DNA of 64,000 nt from contig NC_049993.1 of NCBI RefSeq assembly GCF_000003815.2, forward strand, positions 17,247,565-17,311,564. Direction: 5' to 3'. The stretch comes from Branchiostoma floridae. Its lineage: Eukaryota > Chordata > Leptocardii > Amphioxiformes > Branchiostomatidae. The translations under genes were made by a program, and so were the position numbers. Positions 32,169 through 61,984 of the stretch are shown here, piece after piece. The notes beneath the pieces were generated by a model, which made no database searches, was not told the DNA's origin, and was given only the letters and a program-made list of their open reading frames with translations. Numbering within the stretch: position 1 is the stretch's first letter; every line of letters starts with the position of its first letter.

Positions 32169-33049
32169 CGCAGGAATGGGATCCTAGCTAGCAAACCTAC
32201 CCACCCACCCTTTTAATTCCAAACAGAGAAAGTGCTTCCTTGCTTTTACATGCTTTTTGTGGCACAATTCATGATAGAAGAAACTTATTATTGATTTAGA
32301 CCATTCATTTAAGCCAGTTTATTTTTAAAAAATAACAAAATTTTGTTTGCCTTTCAAACATATGATAAATTTTGACAACAGTCAGTCCTCTTGATTGTAA
32401 GCTTTCAATGAAGCAATCTCACATAAATTATTCTAATCCTCAAAGAGGCTTCTATCAGGATGAAATGGTACTGCAGGAAACTGCATATGTATGGCTGAAT
32501 TTGCCTTGAAAAGTAAAAGTGGTATCCAAATCCACGTGCAGCCCATGTCCTTCCAATATGTTCTACTATGGAATTCTAAAAGCACACATCTAAAAATCTC
32601 ACCTTTATGAATATAAGTCCATAAAAACTAACCTTGAGAGGATAACCCTTCTCCTTAATGGTCCAACAGTCCATTTCATACTGCTCTCAGTGACCTTTGA
32701 CTCAAAAATCAACCTAATTACACAACTTGGACCTACTTCCCCAAGTGGTCTCCCATCGCTTTCCAGACAGAAGTTTTCTTGACAGAACCAGTTAAAGACC
32801 CAATATGGAAAACATTTTGTAAAATTATAGATTAAAGATAAGAAATTCCAGGGCAAGCTCCTTGGGGACCAATGCTAACTTTGACCTTCATTCTTCCCAA
32901 AACCTATCCACATTAGTCTATAATCACAATCAATACAAAGGTCTGAAGTTTCACTGACTACAAATATCCAGAAACACAAATAGACACACCCCTCTTGGTG
33001 AATGGCATTATAACCGCACTCAAACTAAGGGAATAGTCGGATACGGTAA

Positions 33050-33135
33050 TCTCCAAGCAGATCCTACGGTAGCATAAGACTGGCAGAGGAGTGAAGCCGG
33101 CTTAGGAGTGTGTTTTGCTACCTGAACAGAGGCTT
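33050..33135. repeat. Half of the GCAGATCCTACGG foldback family
   Basis: CAAGCAGATCCTACGGTAGC and GAAGCCGGCTTAGGAGTGTG match one arm of the complete element at 40200-40372. Confidence 0.75.
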
Positions 33136-33897
33136 ACCAGTGGCCTGAGAAGTAAACCAAGCAGATGTAGGTGGGGGACATTGTGGCCAAACTGGCCCTG
33201 CAGCTCCAGGGCATGCTGCAAGGGGGCCCAAACCTATACAACTTTCAACTTACATTTAACCCTATTCAGACCGGGGGGGGGGCTAGCTCTAAATGTTATG
33301 AAGTAGATTTCTAGCGAGGTCAACGCCCATGAAGCCGGTTCTTTCAAATGCAGAGTAACCAATTAACGCCAGACCGGTGGCACGCGAGGGCCAGGGAGGA
33401 ATGTTTCACACCTATTGTCCGTCGATTACTAGCTGTTAAATACCGTCAATACATTACAAAGGACATCTTTGTGGGGCTTCCTTTAGTTTGCAGCATGTAT
33501 TTTTATGAGCTGGTCCCTTTGAATGCTGGTTATATAGAATAGAAGGACGGACTGAATAATCAGCAAACAACACGACTTGAGTGCATAACGCATATATTTG
33601 ACAACTTACTACAGCCGTTGTACACCGGGTCATCAGAGACGTCTCTTTACCTTGTTACAAGGTACAAGTTGTAAGTTGTAGAACTACGTACTGTTTTTAT
33701 TTTTGTGAATGCAAGGAAATAGCACTGAAACATAGGGTGACACGTACTAAAAGTCACAACTTTTTGGGGTGACAACATTTTTGGGGAGTGACAAGAAGCG
33801 AAACATTTCAGTTACAAAAGTACGACCGTATAGTGATAAAAAGTAAAATATTGAACAAAGAAAACTTTTTAAAAAAGTTTAAAAAATTGCAACACGT

Positions 33898-33965
33898 CAG
33901 GTTCGAACTCTGGTCCAAAAGTTAGAAGTCCAATCACTAGTCAACTACGCCACGAAGCCTTGAGA
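33898..33965 (-). repeat. tRNA-like SINE head
   Basis: On the - strand: TGGCGTAGTTGACTAGTGAT (box A-like), an anticodon-like GGACTTCTAACTT, and AGTTCGAACC (box B). The acceptor arms do not pair well, so this is a SINE or tRNA-derived relic rather than a tRNA gene. Confidence 0.6.
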
Positions 33966-34658
33966 TTCAAGTTGACGAAAAAATAGAACTAAAGTGACAA
34001 AGCGCGTAATAAAAGAGACGGAAGTAAACTGTAGGCTCGTCATTTCAAAAAGTTTAATGGCACGAAAACTCGCTACAGTCCCGTCACCTTTTGATCACCA
34101 AAGTAAACTTTTTAAACTGATATCTGCAGTTGTTTGCGAGCAAGTAAAGCTCCCGCACGGTGCAAAATGACGAACAATAATGCCTGCTTGATTTGAGTTC
34201 ACGGCATTTGCATGATAAGCAAGGGTGCGAAAAGCTCGCAGTTATCGCCCAATGTCAGTGACCTGCCAGCACCTAGTAGTATTTGATTGGTCCTCGCTAG
34301 AAACTACTGAATGTCAAATAGTCTACACGGGGGGGGCTGGGGGGGCTTTTGAGGCCCACGCCAACTTCGATGTCCTATAACGCCAGAACGCCTTACGCAA
34401 AAGCCACCAAATTTGGTGAGTTTTCCCAAAATATTGTTGGCAACAATTTTGCGAAGTTTGACAAATTTTCCATTTTTCCGTGTTGCCATGGCAACCGTTT
34501 GCTGACAGGCAGTTTTGCCAAAAATCACTATTTTTGGTTCTAACAATGAATTTTTCACATTTATTTGCTATATTACTGCTATTTTGTTACATAAATAAAA
34601 TCTTATATTATTTAGCATATCTTTCAAAATTATATATGCATAAATTATGCTAATTTGA

Positions 34659-35077
34659 TGACGTCATCAACCCAAAATCCAAGATGGCGGACCGTATGGC
34701 CAGATCAAGAATAACAAGCTTATTTTCCCTTAAAATTTGTAACTACCTGGTATTTTTTCATCAAAAACCATCTAAATGAATGAATTTAGTCTATTTCCAT
34801 TGCCCTTTGTGATTATTTTTTGCAAAAAAAGAAGTTTTAAAAATTCAAGGTGGTGGATATAATATGGCGGAGCCTATCTCGTATCTTAGATGTGCATGAC
34901 GTCATTTTATGACGTCATTATGACGTCATCGATGTTGCTATTGGCAATACAAGTCGTAATAAACATTATTATTCTGTTATCTGCACTTATTGTTACATTT
35001 TTGTAGTATAACTTGAAGTTTTCTGAGAATACCCTTTTTTCATAGGTCCGGCCAATCTAATCAAATTGATGACGTCA
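34659..35077. promoter_or_regulatory. Cluster of five perfect TGACGTCA palindromes
   Basis: TGACGTCA at 34659-34666, 34897-34904, 34910-34917, 34921-34928 and 35070-35077, with further ACGTCA half-sites to about 35115. The motif is the full cAMP response element bound by CREB/ATF. The cluster is inside the TTAA-flanked element, so regulatory use is uncertain. Confidence 0.5.
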
Positions 35078-35356
35078 TAATTACGTCATCTTACGTCAAC
35101 GTAACGTCAAACGTCAAATACTTGTCAGATATTATGTCGATATAATGTCCTGAAAATTTGGTGGCCTTACGGCACGTCGTTCGAGAGTTAGAGGACTTAG
35201 AAGTGGAGGGCCTCAAAAGCCCCCCCCCCCCCTCGGTCCAGGGATGACCAAAAAAGCCCGGTCTGAATAGGGTTAAGGGTATGTGTCAAAAAAAATCAAG
35301 ACCACAGCATGTACAAGGCCAAACACGCTAAAATAAAAAGGCCCGCTGCAGTGTCA

Positions 35357-35463
35357 ATAGCCTGACTAAAATCGCGCCCCTAGCGGCCGGCCCTACGATT
35401 GCCGCAACTGGGGAGGGGGTAATTAAGCCCAGCCAGCGAGAGCTTGTGTAAACACAGGCTACA
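35357..35463. repeat. AGCCTG/CAGGCT short element, copy 2
   Basis: AGCCTGACTAAAATCGCGCC at the left, GTGTAAACACAGGCTA at the right, about 105 bp. Confidence 0.65.
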
Positions 35464-36612
35464 GTGTCAAGTTTAATTTCTTTTTTGTACTGTGTCGCTT
35501 GTATCGCTGGGCCCTAGCAGTTGCACCAAGGAGGTTGCACCTAGCCTCCATAGCAGGCTCTCTCGGGACTTTTTTTGGCTCATAATACACTTTTGCTGGC
35601 CATTTTTGTACTGGGTCGCTGATTGCTGGCTTTCTCTGACTACCGGGCCGGTACATGTTCATAGATATGGATGGAATTTGGATGTGTTAGGACTTATCAA
35701 CGTGGCACAGGACATCTACATAATATTATATCATTGTGAAGGAAACGTGTTATTTATGACCTAATATTCCATGGTCTTGTCATTGAAATGTCTTAAATGT
35801 TATCATTCTTAATTTTAAATGGTCACATTAACGAAAACAAAGGCAAATAAGCTTTAAAAATTCAAACCCTTTGCGAGCCTTCCACCATTTCCCCATTCCC
35901 GAAAAGACGGAAATTTGGCAATTTGGCGGTCGTCTTAGCCACTTTTCTGGACGCGACCGGGAGCGGTACTGCAGATTAGGCTCTCATGGGGTATGTAGTC
36001 CGGACCTTTATGATGTGAAAATTTACATGAAAGTAGGCTTCTAGCCAGTGAAAACCTTCCAATATATGCCCTAACATCATTACACACATCTAGAAGGCCT
36101 TATAAGACGCCAGTTGACATAGAAAGGATAGATTTTAAGCACCACGTGAGGAGCCCATGTAACACCATGTCCGCCCGTCGAAGCGCCACCTACATTCGTG
36201 TATACATCATACCTTGTGTGTTATGAGTAGGTTAATGATAAATGTTGACATTTTCCGATATCCACCAAAAGCTATAGCCTTTAACTTAACTTTCCGTTTG
36301 CTTATAAAGGGTTAGAGACTTCCAAAGAAGCTTGGTCTTCAATCGGAAAACATTACGATCTTCCAACTTGCCAACATCTGCTTGGAGTACTTAAAACACA
36401 TTCGTGCTGTAGTATACGTTGTGTATATCTTTTTCTTTGTATATCATACCCAGAAGTAAAGTCTTAACACGACGGAAGTGCCCATATTTCTGAATAATTC
36501 TAGCTAAATAATTCTAGCTTTACCGTCCCCTAACAGATTGTAAAACGACTGTTCGGTCCAGCATCATTTACACAATGCTAGAAATATATCAGTATTGCTA
36601 ACGTTATATATG

Positions 36613-36862
36613 TATATGTCACAGTAGAGATCACGATCCAATAGAATCGTCGATTCTCCTAGGAGAGATCGCGATCAGAGCTGGTCCTAGGGCCAACTCC
36701 GATCGGGGTCTCTCCTAGGAGAATCGGCGATTCTACTAGTATAGATTGCGATCGGGATCTCTCCTAGGGCCAACTCCTAGCCAAACTCAAATGATAATAT
36801 TAAAGATATGGGATTCAGACTGCGATCGGGATTACTGGATCGTGATCTCTACTGTGACATAT
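36613..36862. mobile_element. Foldback MITE
   Basis: Inverted termini ATGTCACAGTAGAGATCACG and CGTGATCTCTACTGTGACAT enclose about 250 bp that is itself built of short palindromic motifs (TCTCCTAGGAGA, GCGATCGGGATC). A (CA)n tract follows at 36880-36900. Confidence 0.8.
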
Positions 36863-36874
36863 ACACATATGTTA

Positions 36875-36907
<33 letters not shown>

Positions 36908-37954
36908 TATATGTATGTACTCCCTTTTTAGAACCCACCAGTAGTTATGATATGGTACTAGTAGTCGGGTCCTAGATAGAAGGCAGTACTTGTTTGCGGA
37001 TTTTGCACTGTACATGTATTTCGGACGCATCTTAAACCGACTCTATACCATGCATCACTGTAAGAAGAGCATTCGTAAACAAGAAAAACACCTTAAGACG
37101 ATTTCGGTGTCGTCATCTTGCAATGTCCCTATAGTGGAAAGCAGTGCAATGCACACAGACTGACGAAAGGACACCAAAGTCACTGGTACGCTAACTGCAA
37201 TGCAGAAAACAGATCGATAGGCGTCGCTGCTACACCGTGTACTTCCCTGCAACATCCTCATCCTCCAAGCAGAGGTTTGGCTACGTACGGCCGTTTCTGA
37301 CGTGTTTCATACGTTTTTGTCAGGCTTTCTACTAGTATTCTTTTCTTCATTCAAGGCCAACAAAAACGCCTAAAAACACGTCAAAATGGCAGAAGCCGAA
37401 CCTCTTTGCTTTCAGAGAAATGATAATCTATTGGAAGCAACTAGTATCTCACTGTACTTTCTGAATGTTTCTGATCGACCAGGATACACCTTTCTCATGC
37501 GGCGGCCATGACAAATCTAAAACGAGTTCAATGAGGCAAACAAAAGACTGTCCATCATGATTAGCAGTTCATCCAATGATAGCCTGCCAATTAGGAAATC
37601 GACCAATACGAGAATGGCTGCATGTCAGTCAAATATTTGCATTATTATATCTTTATTTTGCATCTCTTAAAGGACTATGGGATCAGTCTACACTACTCTA
37701 AATAGCTACATCTTTCAGTGCATAACACTAGTTATAATATTTATTATTTTATCTTATATCGTGACAATGTGTGGTTTGGGAGCTGGTTTTAGAAATAAGT
37801 TCTGTCTGTTTGCCTCGTTGACCTCGTCTTCGATCTATCATGGCCGCCGCGTGAGAAAGGTGTATTGGGTAATGACTGATGTGGCCATTTTCTTTAGAAC
37901 ACGCAAGGATTTCATCAGTAAAATTTAAGTCAGTGTGGCCTTACATGTATGTGC

Positions 37955-38358
37955 ACACACACACACACACACACACATACACACACACACACACAACCTA
38001 CATGACATGTGCATGCAAACATACAAATGTACTCACACCGGTGCAAACACATGTATACATTTTTCTTATGGCAATATTAATCTTGCCACCTTTTCAAACT
38101 TTACTAAATGAGACACACAACAACGACACTTCCAGACAAGAGTTACAACAAAACTTTAAATATATTTTCATTTCATTATCTACCAATATTGTTCAAAAAT
38201 CTATCTCCAGGATCATTGATATATGATAAAAACTCTGGGAAGATTACGCCTAAAACTAGACATTTTTACAACAGCAACAACAGTGGAAGGAACAAGTACA
38301 CCCCTCCAACGGAAGTATGGGCACAGTACAGAAACCAGATATATATATATATATATAT
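37955..38358. repeat. Microsatellites
   Basis: (CA)n at 37955-37996 and (TA)n at 38339-38358. Nothing else in between is recognisable. Confidence 0.8.
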
Positions 38359-40199
38359 TTATGTATATGTATATTTAGCATAGCCTTGTCTACTTCAGCA
38401 TAACCTGTCGAACTTTGAACAACGTAAGTGGACCGTCGAACAACGATCAAACATCTCAGTTCAACTACTCTTTCTCTCTTCAGTACATGTAGCTGCTGCA
38501 ACACACCTCCAAATTTGTGTCTCACTGGTGCCCAAACAGGGCAACAACACTTCCAGAAAAAAAAACAATACTTTCTGGAAACAAAGAAGGGATGTTTTCT
38601 TCCTATACCATCTTAATTCCAAACACTACTACCACTGTTTCTTAAGGTTACGCCATCTTAGAATAGCTACTACCAAACAGGAAGTATTATTTGTTTTTGC
38701 GTATTTTTTTTTTTTACAACATCCACCATAATAATTTCATTTCTTTGTGCAAAAATACGGGTCTGGAAGAAAGCAGGTGCAGAAGAGAAAAAAGGCTCTC
38801 TAGGTGCTACGTCAGTATTCTACCATCACAGCCATTTGACGAGAAATTGGCAACATTGCAGATTAGGTAACGGTTCTGCCTCAAAACCAGAAGAATTCCA
38901 AAATCTTTCTTTAATACACGTACCTCTGATGTAGAAAATTGGAGGAAAACTACTGAACGGTTAGCAACAGAGGTTGGCTACATTACATCTGAGGACCTTC
39001 TTTTCCCACCATATATACAAAACAATGCTATGGAGTGAAGTACAAACTATGAATGCTCAGTCCATTCCCAAAAGGAAAAGACAAATGGTTAAGTTTTTTT
39101 GTGGCTTGATAAAAATGGAAAATCCCCAAATGTTTACTTTAAGGACATTGTGGTGAAAATTCGCAATTTTTCCTTCGGGAATGCAGGAGTAACATTGCCT
39201 TGCCAGTTCTACATATGCAAAACATTACAGAGCACAAATGAACACTACTACACTAGAACCCCCTCCTCACTACACAGAGCTAGAAAAATGGTCTACAAAA
39301 TAAAAATTCAACACAGACGCCTTTCCAATTGCACAGACTCTCCTGGAACGCACAAAATTTAGAAACAGGCTACGCTACCTCACCTAAACTCAGGGGGAAA
39401 AGTTAGCACAATGACACAATCGAAGCCTATTCCCTTGGGTACTTATTGTACAAGTCTGTTCTTCTCCATATACAAGAATAGGTACACAAATCTATGATAA
39501 TCAAATATGACACTAAGAATAAAACAGTGTGGACTGACTGCTACACATGGAGGCACATTGTTTTCTACGTTCAAACTAATCATTTGCTTGCCTTCGCAAC
39601 CTGTAAGCCTCAAGAAACCACGAACATTCCTCTTTGAATTTTTCAAATGTACAACAATGGGGGAGCTTAGGGTCGCCATGGGGAATTGCTAGCTCACAGT
39701 TGAAGGTGAATCTTCCAAAAATAAACTTTTCCAACTACTGATACCAGAAGAAAAGTGTTTTTGTCAATTGAACGCTCCAATTTTGAGCCTCAAACCAATT
39801 TTTCGGTTTTAGCGGTTGTCAACGTGTTGGGAAGGGAAACAGTGGTAGGCCTTTCTTAGTTTACAAAGGATTAGTTTCCATACTATGTGCATCTTTTGCT
39901 TTCTTGTGAAAGAAAAACCAATTTCTAAGAAAATGTCGGCTTAACATCCTCCCTGTTGCTTAACCCTGTCACCAATACAAACTTGGTACCAGATGGCCAG
40001 GTCAGCAGGGGGACAGTTAAAAAGAAGTGGACAATCAAGAGGCTGACATAAGAGGGTGGTTTGGCCGGACGCTTACAGAGAGAGGAGGCAATCGGTCAAT
40101 TATGGACAAGACAGTGTGTGGCTTACTTTAACAAGGTAAGAAACAATGTTCCACTGGCCAGCAGACGGACATGCATGTCAGAATTCGTGGGAAGGATCT

Positions 40200-40372
40200 A
40201 ATCCCCAAGCAGATCCTACGGTAGCATAAGATAGTATCAAAAGCTGGCAGAGGAGTGAAGCCGGCTTAGGAGTGTGTTTCGCTACCGGGGCAAATGTACA
40301 CCTTTTGGCCACCTACACTCCTTGGCCAGTTTGGTACTATCTTATGCCATTGTGGGATCTGCTTGGAGATCA
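40200..40372. mobile_element. Foldback MITE, complete copy of the GCAGATCCTACGG family
   Basis: The left arm reads CAAGCAGATCCTACGGTAGC, ATAAGATAGTA; the right arm reads TACTATCTTATGCCATTGTG, GATCTGCTTGGAGA. A second copy lies against kinase exon 6 (49612-49728). Confidence 0.8.
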
Positions 40373-40642
40373 GGAAGGATCCCTTCTTAGGGTCTCCTGT
40401 GGTGCACCGTGGTTATGTCGGCTTTCGAAGCGGTTTCTCGGAGTTGGAGCGAAAATTGTTGGTCTCGTTGTTGTAAACTTCGCACAGGAGGTCTACTAAT
40501 GAACAGCCGATTATGATAACTAGTTTTCATATTCTCAACATTGCATCAACTTCAGCATAGATAAATTTGGGGAGGGCCGAGTCAAACAACCACTTCGAAA
40601 ACTGGCGTAACAACAAGACGTATCTGGCTGAGTTATCCTACT

Positions 40643-40722
40643 TTAACCCCCTTTCTGCTGCAGTAGCCAAATGGCACTAAATCTGTGTTGGTTACAGGTT
40701 TAGGCAGCAGAAAGAGGGTTAA
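40643..40722. mobile_element. 80-bp TTAA-flanked mini-element
   Basis: TTAA at both ends and inverted repeats CCCCCTTTCTGCTGC and GCAGCAGAAAGAGGG around about 42 bp. This is the piggyBac-type target and terminal signature in miniature. Confidence 0.7.
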
Positions 40723-41136
40723 CAACACCCTTCCCTGCTTACTACCTTTGAAAACAGTATGAAAACACAGCCGAAATGAGTCAAAGATTTTTTGTTTCAT
40801 CTCCCTGACTTAAAACTTGAGCTCTGACACCCCGCTAGTGGGTTGACCTGTTCCACTTTTCACTAGAATCGATAATAACGTCCTGCTGCCATGGAAAAGT
40901 GCGGCCGTCGTACGTCGGGAAAAGAAGCGACAGCCTTGCGGTTTCACCCGGCCCGGCAGGTCCTACGACAGCGGTGTGTGGACTCTTGGAGGAAAACCGT
41001 GGGAACGTGCGACGGTGTAGTTAGCATCTGACATGGTGGCAAGAATTCCTTACAATCGCCTCGAACAATACTGAAAAGGTGGGCAACACTACGATACGTA
41101 GTCCGCCGTTCATGTTTACTACTAAGAGATGGCTGC

Positions 41137-41170
41137 GAGTTGTTGTTGTTGTTGTTGTTGTTGTTGTTGA
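41137..41170. repeat. (GTT)n microsatellite
   Basis: About ten GTT triplets in the probable 3' UTR of the kinase gene (transcribed from the other strand as CAA repeats). Confidence 0.85.
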
Positions 41171-41222
41171 ACCTTCTGGCCAGTTTTGTTCCCCCCTGTT
41201 CTGCGACCGCGTTGGCGCCCCA

Positions 41223-58039
<16,817 letters not shown>

Positions 58040-59044
58040 CTGGGCAAGTGATCGAAAAGTAAAAAAAAAAATGTGTTTCAAAAAAGTTAAATCTCAAAAA
58101 CAAAATACAAAAAAAAACCTCTCCAATTCTGAAAATTAAAAAAGATTGAAAAATAATCAAATTGAAGTGTTTGAATTTGTCCAAAACAACAACATTATGT
58201 TCAAAGAAAAGGTAGACAAAGAGGTGCCTGGAACACGTAAACAACAACGAACCTCATTACTCAGATTGGGTACCTACTGGCTGCAATATAGCACCAAGGT
58301 GAATAACAACAGTGATGTGTACAATGTAGGAGGTTAAGAGAACCATGGGCACCAAGCAAAAGTCAATAAATACACTATTGTATCGCCCACCTATAAGTTT
58401 CCTTGTATCCTAACAACATAGCTAATGTGAATATTATGAAAACAAAGCCATTAGAGCCATCTGAAATCAGATATCCCTACAAACATGTCACGAACATGTG
58501 TTTGGATTTCACTACAAAACGTGTTTCAAGACACAAACAGGTCAACTTGCCAGCCTGATGTGGACAAAGCGCTGTGTTTTTTCTACAAGCACTTGGTACT
58601 TCAGGAAAAATGCTTTGTAGCATCAGTGGAATGTAATAGCCTATTGAACATAACCGTTAAGCAGTTTCAAGTTCACGAAGACTTAATTTCAGAAGAAGAA
58701 AGAAGATGTTTGCAGTGTTTTGAAGTAAAATTGCCAAGAAAGAACTTCTTTGCTGTACCATGGGTTTGCTATAAAGACCAACTCGAAAACCCAAAAAAAA
58801 ATAAAGCACTGTGATTTTGCGACTTAACTGTACACATGACAATTGTAAAGTGCCGTGTGCTATCGGGACATAGCTCTTCAAACAGACATCAAAGTAAGGA
58901 TAAAACCTTTGCAGTTCCTCTTGGGAGAAATGCCTACTCGTAGCATCACTAGCATTATATAACTTCCTTTCAAAGATATCAAACCGCTTTCATCCCTTGT
59001 AAATAGACATGTGAAACTATCACTAGGGAATACGTTTCACCGTT

Positions 59045-59462
59045 AGGGGTGTACCGGTACAAATTATTTTTCCTTGTGAGACTGGTCTGGAATACCTGGA
59101 CCTGAAAAAAATCAGCAGGCCGGATGTTGGACAGCTTAGAAAATGTTTTGAGGCTTACCGGCCCAAGAAAAGTAGAGGAGCGAAGTAGAGGAGAGTTGAT
59201 GGTCGATTTTGCCTTTTTAAAAGTTTCTACAGTCAAACTTGGTCTTAGATAACATGTTTACATGAAGATAGGACTTTAAAAACGACAGTAGGATACGGAT
59301 ACTACATCAAAGTTTCGAACAGATTCCTTTGTAGAAAACTTGACATTGTTTTGAGTACTGCCCAATCACAAGTTTTCACAGACGATTAGGTCCATGTTCA
59401 GGGCTGGACCGGACCATAATCACCTGTACCTGAATTTTCTCCACTTGTACCCACCCTAGTTC
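59045..59462. mobile_element. CTAGGGGTGGGTACC-type element, copy 1
   Basis: Left end TAGGGGTGTACCGGTAC, right end TTGTACCCACCCTAGTT, inner GTGAGACTGGTCTGGAATAC. The second copy is at 60312-60672. Confidence 0.65.
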
Positions 59463-60311
59463 ACATTGTTCGCTGTTAAAACAGCCGTAACATCGCAATG
59501 CAACTCTGACACAGAACATGTTACCAGTTTGTGGTAACAGCTCACTGCAAAAACATAGAAACCCACTGCGTTTCACAGTACCGTACTACTGGGAAACAGC
59601 CAGACATCAAAATAAGGAAGGATGCTAAAAAATGCAAGTTCCTCCAGGGAGAGGCATCTGATATCTTATCTTCGAATCAAAGACATCACAGCACCCCTTC
59701 TGTGGGTCATTTTTAGACCTCTATCTTCACTTGTAAACATAAAAGTATGTTCTCTTCAGATCACTGGAGAGAATACAAGCAGCACACAATCACAAACGAA
59801 AGCCCCTTCAGAATCAATGGGCTCTTAAACTTTTGACGATGTTGTCAGCAGCAGGAGTTTCTATTCTAATCATACTTGAAGTCGAAGGTCAAGGTACAAA
59901 AAAATGCAAAAACATGATCTTTAGAACTTATTTTCAATACCTTGCAACAATAGCTAACAATGACTTTTACATTTAAAAAAAACAAACTTTTCCTCATCTA
60001 CATTGGTGCATGATTATAAAACATCACGATTGTAGCTATTGCTGTCAATTGAAATTCCAATGCAGTAGTGTATGATTATATCCTACCAGTAACCTGTTTG
60101 AAATGAATGTTTTCAAAGTGCACTGGGTGGATACAGATAACATTGCTACCTGGCTAATTACAATCAATAATCTATTGCAGGAGTCCTCAAATATACAAAA
60201 AAGATTGTGACAAAGTTTTGTGACAAAAATGTCGACATTTCCTGCAATGTGTACCAAAACAAAAATCCTAGTGGCAGAAATCTTTATCACAAAAAAGGCT
60301 ACTCTGTACAC

Positions 60312-60672
60312 TAGGGGTGGGTACCGGATCGTACCGGTTCAAAACTGTTTTTTCTTGTTAGACTGGTCTGAAAAGACCGGACATGAAAAAAATCAGTGCA
60401 CCAAATTATATCGGCAGGCGTCCACACCATTGGAGGTTCAACTGTCTAAAATAATAACGAGTGAAGTACAATTCAATCAATACAACCAAATTTGTATAAT
60501 GTAGTCAAACGTAAAGAGCCAACGGGAGAGCTTAAACGGGATTTCCAAACGCCAGTGTTTTAGTATCGCCCATTCACAAGTTTTCAACAATCAGGTCTAG
60601 GTTCAAGTCCTGATCCTCTGCACCTGAACTGCATCTGTAGCTGAACTTTCTGTACGGGAATCAACCCCTACT
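60312..60672. mobile_element. CTAGGGGTGGGTACC-type element, copy 2
   Basis: Left end CTAGGGGTGGGTACCGG, right end GGGAATCAACCCCTA, inner GTTAGACTGGTCTGAAAAGA. Confidence 0.65.
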
Positions 60673-60911
60673 GTGTACTAATGCCCGAACAAATACATGA
60701 ATGTTAAAATATTTACCTACTCTGACTGATAACACGCAGGCCATAAGGCCATGCACAATTGGCAAATACTTGGAAACAATCTTTATTTGTACTACCTGAA
60801 TAACCCCCGCCTTCGGCAAACTCTACCTGCACGACAAGAAAAGGCTACCACGATACATCGCGCATTTGATTCCAAATTACGCAGAATATATAAAGTCACT
60901 CCATGTCAAAG

Positions 60912-61287
60912 CAGGGTTTCTAGCCAGGACTTTATTTCAGCGTAATTGTAAAGGCAAAGCGACCAATCTGGGGGGTGGAGTGGAAGAGGGATCTTGGCCA
61001 TTCCGCAGTGAGATTTTGAAAATGTTGGGTAAAAAGTTGGCATTGTAATTTTTTGTATGTAAGGGTACCTTTGAGGTGACTTAAATCTGTTAACATCCCA
61101 TGTAATTTGAAGGACATTTTGGTCAGTTTGGAGTGGCATATCATCATTTTTCATATTTGAATTTTGATCAACTCAACAAGTAAATGTTCAAAACTACTAG
61201 TAGCGTAGTGGTCTTCATTTCATCATGGTTGTCACAAATTATAGCGTAGTGGCCCGTTACTCTAAAAATGCACTAGCTAGAACCCTG
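60912..61287. mobile_element. CAGGGTTTCTAGCCAG TIR element, copy 2
   Basis: Left end CAGGGTTTCTAGCCAGGACT, right end CACTAGCTAGAACCCTG. The outside flanks repeat each other over about 25 bp (TATAAAGTCACTCC on both sides), longer than a normal target duplication. Confidence 0.72.
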
Positions 61288-61984
61288 ATGTATAAAGTCA
61301 CTCCTTGTCCAAGTCCTAAGCTTGCATCTAAAAGATGAATGACCTCACAGAGCATACTTCAAAGGAACGGAATATTCTGACATTTGAGGAGAAAGGTCTT
61401 GTGTACCCCCGAGCTGCTTAATTAGCGCTACAACATGGCTACAATTACAGCCATAGAGTAGAAAGACTTGTTTTCCTACTTGTTGTCCTTTGAATAGGGA
61501 GTAACTCAATGATCACAAAATGTTTACTCCAATTTGCACATCAAGGTTGCATATTTTCTGTCTTTTTAAATATATGCTAGCAGTAGCTGATAGGTACAGA
61601 CCAATATCTAATTCTGTGCTCAGAATGAGATATTTCTTAAGCTTTTTGGCCTTGTCTGTAGTCTACATAAATGTGTTATAATCCTTTGCAATGTTAACTC
61701 AAAGCTTGACCCTCAAAATCCTTTCTTTCTTGACCAATTTTCTATACACTAGCTTTAGGCGCATTGCTAACTGGATAAAACAAGGGGCCTTTATCTCCGC
61801 TTTGGCAGTTATCAATTTTTTCCAGAAATGTGGAATTCAGCTCAAGAAACACACATCAAACGTAGATGTTTGCTACATTCAATATTATGGTTTCAGATTG
61901 AGAAAGTATTGTTCATATTCATATTTATTTGCTAACAATGCTCACAAAGATTGAAAGAATCGGCTTAGCCTGAGATACTGTGTC

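Larger units (their letters stand above)
33256..35276. mobile_element. TTAA-flanked TIR element (piggyBac-like, non-autonomous), with a nested insertion
   Basis: TTAA at 33256-33259 and 35273-35276 flank perfect 16-bp inverted repeats CCCTATTCAGACCGGG (33260-33275) and its complement (35257-35272). TTAA targets with CCC-starting termini are characteristic of piggyBac-type elements. A second inverted pair (GGGCTTTTGAGGCC near 34340, GGCCTCAAAAGCCC near 35210) suggests that about 33284-34325 is a later insertion into the left G-tract. No transposase frame is present. Confidence 0.75.
31376..41222. other. Intergenic region between the convergent genes
   Basis: No open frame here has splice context or recognisable homology. 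It holds the 19-bp satellite, repeat copies (33050-33135, 35357-35463), a TTAA-flanked element, foldback elements and microsatellites, each listed separately. The stretches 32170-33040, 35770-36600, 37000-37950 and 38400-40190 show nothing I can support, apart from a probable short 3' UTR of the kinase gene left of 41223 whose polyadenylation site I could not identify. Confidence 0.5.

Noticed and set aside
31555-32216. Long Pro/Arg-rich and Gly/Trp-rich ORFs on both strands
   Set aside because: They are reading frames of the 19-bp satellite; a 19-bp period without stops opens every frame.
58485-58814. 109-codon + ORF
   Set aside because: No homology recognised and no gene context; it lies in a kinase intron.
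60719-60727. Possible 9-nt micro-exon of the kinase gene
   Set aside because: Weak sequence context and too short to support from sequence alone.
61064-61081. Possible 18-nt cassette exon of the kinase gene (phase 1-1)
   Set aside because: It lies inside a TIR element and lacks a convincing pyrimidine tract.
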